Positions 55,945 to 64,000 of a DNA stretch of 64,000 nucleotides are shown here, piece after piece. Numbering within the stretch: position 1 is the first letter of the stretch; every line of letters starts with the position of its first letter. The DNA is from Tremella fuciformis (lineage: Eukaryota; Basidiomycota; Tremellomycetes; Tremellales; Tremellaceae), in NCBI GenBank assembly GCA_032768795.1, contig CP136497.1, positions 1,180,501 to 1,244,500 on the forward strand. The letters are read 5' to 3'. The position numbers were made by a program, and so were the translations under genes. The notes below the pieces were generated by a model that had not been told where the DNA came from, made no database searches, and saw nothing but the letters and a program-made list of their open reading frames with translations.

Positions 55945-57693
55945 ATGGCAAGTCCCATCCCACCCCCCGCAGCTAGCGCTGACTTCAGGTGCAAGCACTC
56001 AAGGAGACCCAGTACGCCGGCGACGCCGACGCCGAGCCCGTCTACAACAACGGCTATGGCCACGAGGCCAAGCAGCACCTCGAGACGGTGGACGTCGACC
56101 CGTTCACCGCGCTCAGGCTCGAGGAGGAGAGCCACCAGATCAAGTTTCGCACCTTGTCGTGGCAAAAGGCCGCCCTGCTCCTCTTTGGCGAATACGTCTG
56201 TCTCGCCATCCTCGCCCTGTCGTGGTCGTGGTCCGTCCTCGGCTGGGTATGCGGCGCCTTTATCACCTTTGGCCTCGGTGTTGTGACTTGGTACACTTCT
56301 TACGTCCTATGGCAGTTTATGATGGTACATCCGGAATGCCGCGACGTCTGTGACATTGCCGCTGTGCTCTTCCCCTCCATCCCCAGGATCGCCTTCGAAG
56401 CTACCGCCATCATGCTCCTCCTCAACAACATCTTCCTTAGTGAGTATCCTCGGCACGGCTGCGCTGACCATCAGTCGGCTTCCACGTCTTTACCGGCGCA
56501 AAGATCTTCAACACCCTCTCCGACTCGGCGATCTGCACCGTCGCCTTCCAAGCCATCACAGCTATCATCGGTGTCATCGTCTCCCTCCCCCGCACACTCA
56601 ACCACGTCTCCCTCATGTCCATCGTTTCCGCCACTTGCATGTTCATCGCTATCCTCCTTTCCCTCATCTATGCCGGTATCGAGGACGCCCCGCTGTACGG
56701 ATACGGCGGCAACTACCCCACTTTGGGTCCAGTTGCGACCAGCATCGGTCTGCCCAGCCCGGCACCCGGGTTTGTCAACGGCTTGAACGCCGTGCTCAAG
56801 TCAGTGCCTCCACCGGGTCCAAAGGACCGTGAACTTCTTGCTGACCTGCAGCATCACCTTCCTCTGGGTTGGCCAAATTCTCTACCCGTCTTTCATTGCC
56901 GAGATGAAGGAGCCGAGAGACTTCCCCAAGGCTCTCGCAGCTCTCACCGGCATGGAGTTGATTCTGTTCACTGTCACCGCGGCCGTCGGGTATTACTACA
57001 TGGGCCAGTACGCTACCGCCCCTTCCATCGGTTCTCTTTCCGAACCATGGGCACGGAAGTCCGCATTCGCTTTCGTGCTCGTCCCAACAGTCATCATTGG
57101 TGCAATCTACTCCAACGTAGCCAGCAAATTTGTTTTCAAGCGGATCATGCGAGACTCGAAGCACGCCCACAGCCACTCCTTTGTTGGTTGGGGAGTCTGG
57201 ATTGCGATCGTCCTCGCTGTCTGGTTGCTTGGTTGGGTGCTTGGGAAGCAGGTCTTTCCTGTTCTGCTCGTTTGCCTTACTGATAAGCAGTGTTGTGCCG
57301 AGCATGGGGGACTTCTTATCGCTCCTCAGCTCTGCTTTTGACTCGTTCTTTGGTCAGCAAAGTCGTACGGAAAGACGAAGGGGACTAAACTCACTTCAGG
57401 CTTCATCTTCTGGGCCGTAGCCTATTACCACCTGAACAAGCATCAGCTGTGGAACGGCCCCAAGCGCACCATAATGACCGTTGTCAATATCATCATCTTC
57501 GCATTGGGTTTGTTCATGCTCGGTCCCGGCCTTTACACATCGATTGAGGCTATCAAGCTCGACTAGTGAGTGCCACTTTCGTCCCGTGTGCCACACGCAC
57601 GGAAATGTTCCTGGCCAAAGGACCCCTCGGGCTGACTCACACAGCTCGGGATCCGTCCGCAAACCCTTCACTTGCGCGACCAACTCGCTCTGA
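55945..57693 (+). CDS. Amino acid/auxin permease family (AAAP) transporter, 7 exons
   Basis: Exons 55945-55947, 55989-56439, 56475-56799, 56852-57247, 57291-57352, 57400-57565, 57645-57693 give 483 residues. Family features: an N-terminal soluble part (EPVYNNGYGHEA), F..LSWQKAALLLFGEYVCLAILALSW, GAKIFNTLSDSAICTVAFQ, then FLWVGQILYPSFIAEMKEPRDFPKAL, YYYMGQYATAPSIGSL, GNVVPSMGDFLSLLSSAFDSFFGFIFWAVAY; about 11 membrane segments. Fungal members move neutral amino acids across plasma or vacuolar membranes; the substrate here is unknown. The first coding exon is ATG alone, followed by a GC-AG intron (GCAAGT..TTCAG); intron 4 is also GC-AG (GCAGGT). Both are forced by frame. Confidence 0.85.
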
Positions 57694-58745
57694 TCTACGT
57701 GATCATCCCACCTCGGCAATGTATGATGATAGTCGGCCTGACCGGTCACATCAAATTGATCAGGCTACCAGCGGCATGCAAGTATATTGTTGGCTATTTG
57801 CGCGACCAGGTTTACCTCGGAGGAGATAGCCTCCATGACTCGGTAGCCGAGGAACGGGCAGGGCGCTGACCTCGTCATTCAGTACTGCGAGGTTCCTCAC
57901 TTGTCATCCGCCCTCTGCCTCGTGCATTGACCGACGGGGACGCCAGCGGACTTTAGGCCACAGTGGCTACTCGGCCGGACCTTGAAAAAATGATTGTCGG
58001 CGTGTAACGAGCCATTTCTACTCCTTTTCCGCGCGACCCAAAGAAGAAAGCGGATCATTTGGTGAGGAATGCCAGAACCTCCTTTGAAACTGTCCTCATG
58101 GTTTCGGACTTGCATGACTTTCGCGACAGCCCAATCGCAGACCCACTCGACCTCCTGGAAACAAGAGGAAGCTTTCGACCGAAGACCGAGGGATTCGTGC
58201 TCTAGTGAGAGCGCAGGACTGGGGCTCGCACACAGCCCTCGAACACGCAGCCATAGTCCCGAAGTTGGCTTATCCGGATCAAGAACCGGAGCAATGTCAT
58301 CGACCTTTCAGCGGGCATCGCACAACTAACGTCACCCGCAGGGATGGGGTTATGGGACTACAGGCATCTTCACATACAGACGTTAACGGTCAACGACAAC
58401 TTAGCAATCGTCAAAGCCAGCCAGATCAGCGAAGAGGGGCGGGCGCCAATGAGCACAGAATCCCCAAGACCTACTGAAACGTTTCTAGACGTGCCCCTGT
58501 TGATCATCTGTATGCACTCAAATCAAACGCCCGGCTTTACTAGTCTCGATAGTGACAGGCCGGTTGCGGATCATGACGACGCTAAGTTTGTTGAGATCGG
58601 GTCCAATGCATTGACGACGCTGCCTGGAATGGTCAAAATTTGAAGTAGATAACCACGCAGAGACCCACTCCCCTTCCCACCTACCCAGCACCTAGCCAAA
58701 AACTGACACTTTGATAGCCAGGCTGTTGTGCACGACCAAATCAGA
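57694..58745. other. Region with no assured gene
   Basis: About 1 kb. An open stretch 58069-58329 (+, MPEPPLKLSSWF..) has no family pattern and no splice partner. Nothing else supported. Confidence 0.3.
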
Positions 58746-59550
58746 ATGAGCTTGCCCCCTCCCGTCGACCAGAGCAGGGGCGTGGACTTCACGGGGCGCG
58801 ACCGTGTCCTGAAGGACCTCCTCAACTCTTACGCTCAAGAGCACGGACCCGCTGTCGCCAAAGATGATTGGGCAGAGTGGCGAAACAACCTGCGCCAGAA
58901 CGATGCCAACAACTCAGACATGGCTGCTGAACTCGGTTGGTCTCCCCGAATTTCGCGTTTCTTTGGTGGCTGACGCGAAGCGCACGCGACATTCATCCTG
59001 GCCGTAGACTTCATCGGGCCGACTCTTAACAGGAATCCGTCGTGCTACGATATGGCCATGATATACAGGCACGTTGATCGATATCGAGCTGCTCAAGTCC
59101 GACTCGAATGTCAGATGTTCGACACTTCGATTACAATCTGCTCTGACGATTTGACCATCATCGCACTGTGGGCGTCGTGGGACATCAGCAGATCCAGAAC
59201 TGATTCCCAGCGCTCTCATCAAGGCTGAGTTGAGCCTCCCGGCAACATTTTTCCCCGACGATCAGCTCAGACTTTTCGTTGACACGCTTGCCCCTTGGAT
59301 GACCGAAGCCGACCTGCGGGCTGTCCTGCACGAGAAGTCCGAGAAGCTCCACTCCGAGTTTGATCGCCTGCGGGTCTCCGAAGCGGTTCAGGCTGCCGTC
59401 GAAGCTGAGATGGGGTCTCAAATTGCAGTTTTGGTCGAGGGCTTGGAGAAGACCAAGGCCATCAAGACGGAGAGGAAGCAGCAGAAAGCCGCAGCGAAAG
59501 CGGCCAGGAAGAAGAACAAAGCCGATGGCAAGTCTGGCTATGGCAACTAG
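58746..59550 (+). CDS. Hypothetical protein with Lys-rich tail, 2 exons
   Basis: Exons 58746-58939 and 59211-59550 join in phase 2 to 177 residues. The N-terminal half (GRDRVLKDLLNSYAQEHGPAVAKDDWAEWRNNLRQ) and second half (FFPDDQLRLFVDTLAPWMTEADLRAVLHEKSEKLHSEFDRLR) are helical. The end is a coiled, basic tail (KTERKQQKAAAKAARKKNK). The 271-nt intron is long for this locus, so the junction is provisional. No family recognised; the tail suggests RNA, DNA or ribosome contact. Confidence 0.45.
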
Positions 59551-59648
59551 ATCAAGTAGGCAATTCTCATGTAGCTAGTCGGCCGACACAACATAGGTAG
59601 AAATGCAAACTTTGCATCGCCGCAGGTCTACTCGTGCTCGCAACTGAC

Positions 59649-59715
59649 GACAGCATATAGGGGCACCAGGGTCGGGTCTTAGGGGCACCAGGGTGCCACA
59701 CACGGAAGCAAATTC
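59649..59715 (+). repeat. MULE left terminal inverted repeat (67 bp)
   Basis: Begins GACAGCATATAGGGGC. Inside, the 14-base unit AGGGGCACCAGGGT occurs twice 21 bases apart, a likely doubled transposase-binding site. Confidence 0.93.
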
Positions 59716-60206
59716 ATAATGCCGAAACACCGGCGCCACACCTACCTTTCTCTCAAAACGCCGTATCTCCGAAAATGCCTCGTGCACGGACGCGTCGATA
59801 TCGCCGAAACGCCGCTCAGCCCTGATCTCTGCAGTCGTCCTCGTCATTACCTTGTCATTGCTCACCACCGTCATAACGACATCTCACGATCTACGTCTCC
59901 GATGACGCTCATTTTACGCTCAACGCTCTCTACACGTCTCTAGCTACATCCCCATGCCCGTCACGCTCTTGTACGACACGATTTGACCGAGATCGACACC
60001 TTTGCTTCCCGTCTTCTACCCGCCCCCGGCTACCTCCCATCAAATCGCCCCATCCACCGCATATCACCTCCTATCCCTCTCTCTTTGGGCTCAGGCAGTT
60101 CTACAGAGCCATCTCTATCGGTGAGTATGCTTCTGAGCGACAGAAACGATCTACTTGCTGACTTACAGCCCATCTCACTTTTACCCTAGGGGTCCCTTCC
60201 AGACCG

Positions 60207-63020
60207 ATGTCAACAACACCTTGCCCCAGCTCCTTCTTCATCGATGACACCCGTCCCAAAGAAGACACCCCTCTCAGAGACATCCACTCTCTCTCTTCCG
60301 ACTCGGAACATGAGGACACCGACATCGAGGACGACATCGAGGACATCTCACGGCTCGGTGACGATTCTCAGTCCGACCGAGACTTGAGTGATCTCGAGGA
60401 CGAGCTCTATGACCAGCCACCTCATGCCGCTCAGCCTATCCTCACCCATCCTCCCTTGCCGTTCGAGCCCCAGTCATCGATGTCTGCCTCTCAGCGCCAC
60501 ACCCAACAGCTCGCCCTGGCTGCCGACTTCTGCGCGGTGACAGCCCGGAGCTCTGTGGAGACTGGTCGATGTCTTATGACATGTGTTAGGGGCGGTCGGG
60601 CTGGTCACCATCATGCCAAGCCCATCTCAGGCGATCCGGTGGAGAACAGTCATACCTCCAAGTGTGACTGTCAGTGGGCTGTCCAATGGCGGCGAGAGAC
60701 CATCGAGGACGCACAACGAGGCGGCCGCACCCGGGACGATCGCCTTTGGTACCCTCACGTCGTCCACAACACCCACAACCATGAACCTCAACGAGGTATC
60801 GACATTGCCTACCTCCGCCGCATGAGTCGCACAGCCGAGATACAACAAGCGATCCATCGATATATCAACGCCCGCCTCGAGGTGTCCCAGATCGTCCGCC
60901 TCATTCAGACCGAGCATCCCGCTGCCCTCGTCACTCGTAACGATGTCCGCAACATCCGACATCATTACGAAGCGTCGCTGCGGGCGGGGCGAAGCGCCAC
61001 CGAGGCTGCAGTCGAGCGTCTGAAGGACAACGGCGACTTGTTCAAGGCCTGGAAGAATGAGGCTGGGGAGCTCTGCGGACTCGTCTTCACCACCGCCGAA
61101 GCCCGTGCGATGACACACATGTACCCGACAGTCCTCTTCATCGACTGCACCTTCCGCACGAACCGTTATCGGCTACCGATGCTTCACATTTGCGGCTTCA
61201 CCGCCACCAACCAGACCTACACCGCCGCCATCGGGTTCTTATCCCGCGGGGCCGAGCAGTGGTATGATCTCGCCATCGCTGCCTTTCTCGAGCTCATTGG
61301 GATCGACAAGACGGAGATCAAGGTCATCATCACCGATCGCGAGGACGCCCTCACCAATGCCATCGACACCCTACTCCCATGCGCTAAACGCCTGTCATGT
61401 CGGTGGCATTTGCGAGAGAACATCAAGCTCGCTGCCAAGCCCTGCTTTGCCGATCTTGAGGGCTGGAAGGAGAAGCTTTCGGCCTATGGGAACTTCTGGA
61501 TGGCCGACATCGCCAAAGCAGCCTCCGAAGACGCCCTAGCCGACGGCCTCGCTACCCTTCGCAGTCGATGGGGTGGGGAGCGGTATGACAGAGCCAATGC
61601 TTACATACAAACGATGGTGGACGACATCAAAGAGCTCTTCGTCGCTGCCTACATCGACCATCATCCCCATCTCGGTCAGACCTCGAATTCTCGTCTCGAA
61701 GGCGCTCATCGGTCATTCAAGAGAGAGCTACGAGGCGCCCACAACGATCTCTACCACGTCCTCGAGCACGCCAAGATGTTCATGTCGGAGCAGGTCAGCT
61801 CGATTCTCGGCAAGATGGGACGACAACGCCTGCGACGTCAGAGCCGCCTGCTGCGGACTTTCGACAAGCTCCGACAGCGAGTTTCCTGGACTGCTCTGTC
61901 CCTTATGACAGCCCAATACCAGCGAGCCAAGGCTTGGGAGACCGATCCCGACAGCAAGCCCGAGTGCACAGGCCGCTTCTATCAGTCATACGGTCTTCCG
62001 TGCGCCCATCACTTCGCAGGCAACATGGATCGCTTGGTATCGATTGTCGCGATAGATCGTCACTGGCGGCTGGTGAACCCAGGCATTTGGGACGACACCG
62101 TGGCCGCCATCACCACTGCGGTCACCGACGGCATCCCAGAAGGGACGGTTGCCGTCCATCAGCTCTCAGGACCCGAATGGGAGATCGATAACGACACCAA
62201 TGTCGTTCGTGATCCGCATTTACGGCAGAATCGCTTTAGAGCAGAGCGGCGGGCTGCTGCAGCGGTCCAGGAATCGATCTCTGCCACTCAGATACCTCTC
62301 ACCGCCACCCAAACAGCCTCCCAGCCCAATCATGATGACCCTATCCCTGCCGACAGCCCTACCGACATCCCTGTCGCTACCCAAATGTTCGATGATCGTC
62401 CGGTGCGAGATCGCAGTCCCAGGAGAGGGGAAAGGAGCACAGCCACCCAGGTCTTAGCGGACATCGACAGCAACACAGGGCGGCTACATACCCGAGCAGA
62501 GAAGCAGCTGGGCAAGAGGAAAGGGAGACGGAAGTGCTGTTTCTGCCCCAAGCGACACCTCCCCAAGAACTGCCACACGGGTCGGGAACTCAAGACCCGC
62601 GATGAGGACGCTTGGACCGTGCGCTGCGATGCCTGGGAGGCCGGCGAGGACGCCCAGGCCGATGACGAGCCAAGCGAGACCCGAAAGCGACTGGTCAGCC
62701 TCGAATCGACACTTCAGACCTTCATGGAGGCCATGACGGCCAAGGAGACCGAGAGGACAGCGATGGAGATGGAGACAGTGACAACCAGGGCTAGGATGGT
62801 GTCGAGCAGCTCTTGGATGGGGAGCACGGGGCCATGGATGGCGAGCACAGGTCATTGGGCACAGCCTGTGAGTGACTGCCACATTCCTCTGACCGCCACA
62901 GCCTGGTGGCTGCCCGATGCTGATTGGCTAGGCTGCGACACCGGCAATGAGCTCTTATGGGCTGAATCCGAGCTTCCACTCTGTCAGGAACGGCAACATC
63001 GCCACCCATGTCCCCTATGA
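60207..63020 (+). CDS. MULE transposase
   Basis: 937 residues from ATG 60207; a 5' UTR intron (GTGAGTATG...GACTTACAG, 60120-60169) is likely. It has an N-terminal zinc/WRKY-GCM1-type DNA-binding part (KCDCQW...HNHEP), then the MULE catalytic domain: VLFIDCTFRTNRYRLPML (first D ~312), VIITDREDALTNA (second D ~376), NSRLEGAHRSFK (E ~497). A SWIM zinc finger follows (CTGRFYQSYGLPCAHHF). The C-terminal part has a CCFC..H..C knuckle (~775). It cuts and moves the element by recognising the inverted repeats. The last ~50 residues may differ by splicing to an overlapping frame that ends at 63150. Confidence 0.9.
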   Translation: MSTTPCPSSFFIDDTRPKEDTPLRDIHSLSSDSEHEDTDIEDDIEDISRLGDDSQSDRDLSDLEDELYDQPPHAAQPILTHPPLPFEPQSSMSASQRHTQQLALAADFCAVTARSSVETGRCLMTCVRGGRAGHHHAKPISGDPVENSHTSKCDCQWAVQWRRETIEDAQRGGRTRDDRLWYPHVVHNTHNHEPQRGIDIAYLRRMSRTAEIQQAIHRYINARLEVSQIVRLIQTEHPAALVTRNDVRNIRHHYEASLRAGRSATEAAVERLKDNGDLFKAWKNEAGELCGLVFTTAEARAMTHMYPTVLFIDCTFRTNRYRLPMLHICGFTATNQTYTAAIGFLSRGAEQWYDLAIAAFLELIGIDKTEIKVIITDREDALTNAIDTLLPCAKRLSCRWHLRENIKLAAKPCFADLEGWKEKLSAYGNFWMADIAKAASEDALADGLATLRSRWGGERYDRANAYIQTMVDDIKELFVAAYIDHHPHLGQTSNSRLEGAHRSFKRELRGAHNDLYHVLEHAKMFMSEQVSSILGKMGRQRLRRQSRLLRTFDKLRQRVSWTALSLMTAQYQRAKAWETDPDSKPECTGRFYQSYGLPCAHHFAGNMDRLVSIVAIDRHWRLVNPGIWDDTVAAITTAVTDGIPEGTVAVHQLSGPEWEIDNDTNVVRDPHLRQNRFRAERRAAAAVQESISATQIPLTATQTASQPNHDDPIPADSPTDIPVATQMFDDRPVRDRSPRRGERSTATQVLADIDSNTGRLHTRAEKQLGKRKGRRKCCFCPKRHLPKNCHTGRELKTRDEDAWTVRCDAWEAGEDAQADDEPSETRKRLVSLESTLQTFMEAMTAKETERTAMEMETVTTRARMVSSSSWMGSTGPWMASTGHWAQPVSDCHIPLTATAWWLPDADWLGCDTGNELLWAESELPLCQERQHRHPCPL

Positions 63021-63278
63021 CTCGATACCCCCTCTATCGCGCCCCCGACCACCTGGGCAGGACAGCTACCCAGCCTTGCCAATGAGCCAATTCTATATGC
63101 AGCCGGAGCCATCTCAATTTTACCAAGGGCCTGTCCAGGGCGGAATTTAGCAGGCTACATGTAAAACGGATGTCTATGCAGTCATATCTTGTTGAGAACA
63201 GTCAAAAGCATCTCGAGCGACTTAGCGAATGTAAGAGGTGAACGGTGTTTCGGCGTTATAAATTGATCCCGCTCGGCC

Positions 63279-63345
63279 GAATTTGCTTCCGTGTGTGGCA
63301 CCCTGGTGCCCCTAAGACCCGACCCTGGTGCCCCTATATGCTGTC
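63279..63345 (-). repeat. MULE right terminal inverted repeat (67 bp)
   Basis: Exact inverted copy of 59649-59715. Confidence 0.93.
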
Positions 63346-63353
63346 CAACTGAC

Positions 63354-63752
63354 AGGTGCTAGGGTCCTTTACGTGCGCGGGAGAGCCCTGAAGGGCATGC
63401 TGGTATTCCATCCCATGGGCTTCAGCGCTTTGCACGTGAGCAGGATCTGATTGTGCTGACTGCTGCAAGAATGCGAACATAACCGCGGGTGCCAATTGCC
63501 TCATTAGAATAGAACGTCGCAAGACGAACAAGAGCATCAACAACTGGGGAGCCGGTGGGCATCGGTGGCGACGAGGCTTGAAGCCACCACGCCCCCGTCT
63601 GCAATTCTCAACCCCGCTCAATAGCCGGGTGAACTCAAAGATCAAAGAAAACCGCAGAGAACAAACCTGCATCTTGATTCTCGTCGCCACTTCTTCGTTG
63701 ATCGATCTGGGAGCTAGTCTTCCTAGCTCGTGGGCATCTCCATCTAGGCAAG
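63354..63752. other. Region right of the MULE
   Basis: About 400 bases. A minus-strand frame (63422-63604) reads protein-like (PVVDALVRLATFYSNEAIGT) and might be a terminal exon of a gene disrupted by the MULE, but no partner was found. The right end is the promoter and 5' UTR of the next gene. Confidence 0.3.
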
Positions 63753-64000
63753 ATGTCTCACACAGGCGAATCGTCCAACCCCTACCCCGTGAACCCGACC
63801 GGATATCTCATCGGCGCGTTTTTCGCCATGGGGTTGTACGGGATCCACATTGCTCAAGTGCACCGATACGCCTTTACACCGATGCTCGTCACGCCCAGCT
63901 CCACGCCGATGCCGTCGCAGCTTCTGGTGGCGGAGAAGCCGCAGGTGAAGCCAAAGGCCCCACCGCGTAGGGAGTCGCATGGGCTGGGCATCACTTCGGC
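63753..64000 (+). CDS. Small membrane protein, 5' part (runs off the window)
   Basis: Open from ATG 63753 to the window end, 82+ residues with no stop. MSHTGESSNPYPVNPTGYLIG leads into one hydrophobic segment (IGAFFAMGLYGIHIAQ, ~20-35), then a Pro/Lys-rich basic tail (EKPQVKPKAPPRRES). No family is certain; one membrane span with a basic tail suggests an organelle inner-membrane or tail-type protein. Confidence 0.5.
   Translation, partial: MSHTGESSNPYPVNPTGYLIGAFFAMGLYGIHIAQVHRYAFTPMLVTPSSTPMPSQLLVAEKPQVKPKAPPRRESHGLGITS

Larger units (their letters stand above)
59649..63345 (+). mobile_element. Mutator-like (MULE) DNA transposon, complete
   Basis: 3,697 bp between two 67-bp terminal inverted repeats (59649-59715 and 63279-63345) that match at every position, flanked by the 8-bp target duplication CAACTGAC (59641-59648 and 63346-63353). 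It carries one long transposase gene. Perfect inverted repeats, intact duplication and an open transposase indicate recent, possibly current, activity. Confidence 0.93.

Noticed and set aside
58069..58329. 86-codon + strand frame
   Set aside because: No family pattern, no splice partners, amino-acid composition like random frame.

Overview
The window reads as a nuclear contig of a basidiomycete fungus, most likely a Tremellomycete-type yeast. The conserved genes are cut by many 39-60 nt introns with CTGAC-type branch sites, and the gene set is eukaryotic (mitochondrial ATP synthase epsilon subunit, a Trm4/NSUN2-type tRNA methyltransferase, a RecQ helicase, retrotransposons). No species is claimed.

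Layout. 1-3.1 kb holds a gene 3' end, a HAPSTR1/C16orf72-like gene and a GNAT acetyltransferase. 4.70-17.0 kb is a Ty1/copia element (155-bp LTRs, target duplication ACATG). A complete Ty3/gypsy chromovirus (8,713-15,109; apparently identical 509-bp LTRs, target duplication TGCGG) is nested inside it. The gypsy gag/pol junction carries a textbook -1 frameshift signal. On either side of the nest (3.3 kb and 17.2-28.4 kb) lies an array of intronless paralogues here called family A (seven intact-looking copies, two broken ones). I recognise no known domain in it.

28.7-34.9 kb holds a secreted alpha/beta hydrolase, ATP15, an unresolved segment, and one long gene joining a fungal rhodopsin-like 7-TM region to an MFS FucP-type transporter. 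35.8-43.4 kb is a second array, family B: five genes with a shared C-terminal domain and a TATA box 69-96 nt before every ATG. A decayed B copy sits inside the A array. 43.7-50.1 kb holds the divergent pair TRM4-like / RecQ-like. 50.6-55.0 kb is a 1,436-residue disordered orphan. 55.9-57.7 kb is an amino-acid permease whose first coding exon is just ATG. 59.65-63.35 kb is a complete Mutator-like (MULE) transposon with identical 67-bp inverted repeats. The last 250 bases start a small membrane protein.

How it fits together: a housekeeping backbone (ATP15, TRM4, RecQ, permease) is interrupted by two lineage-specific, fast-duplicating gene families beside young transposons. The two families are the best candidate here for an undescribed system; their function is unknown. 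All exon structures below were worked out by hand from splice signals, reading phase and recall of protein families, with no database search.
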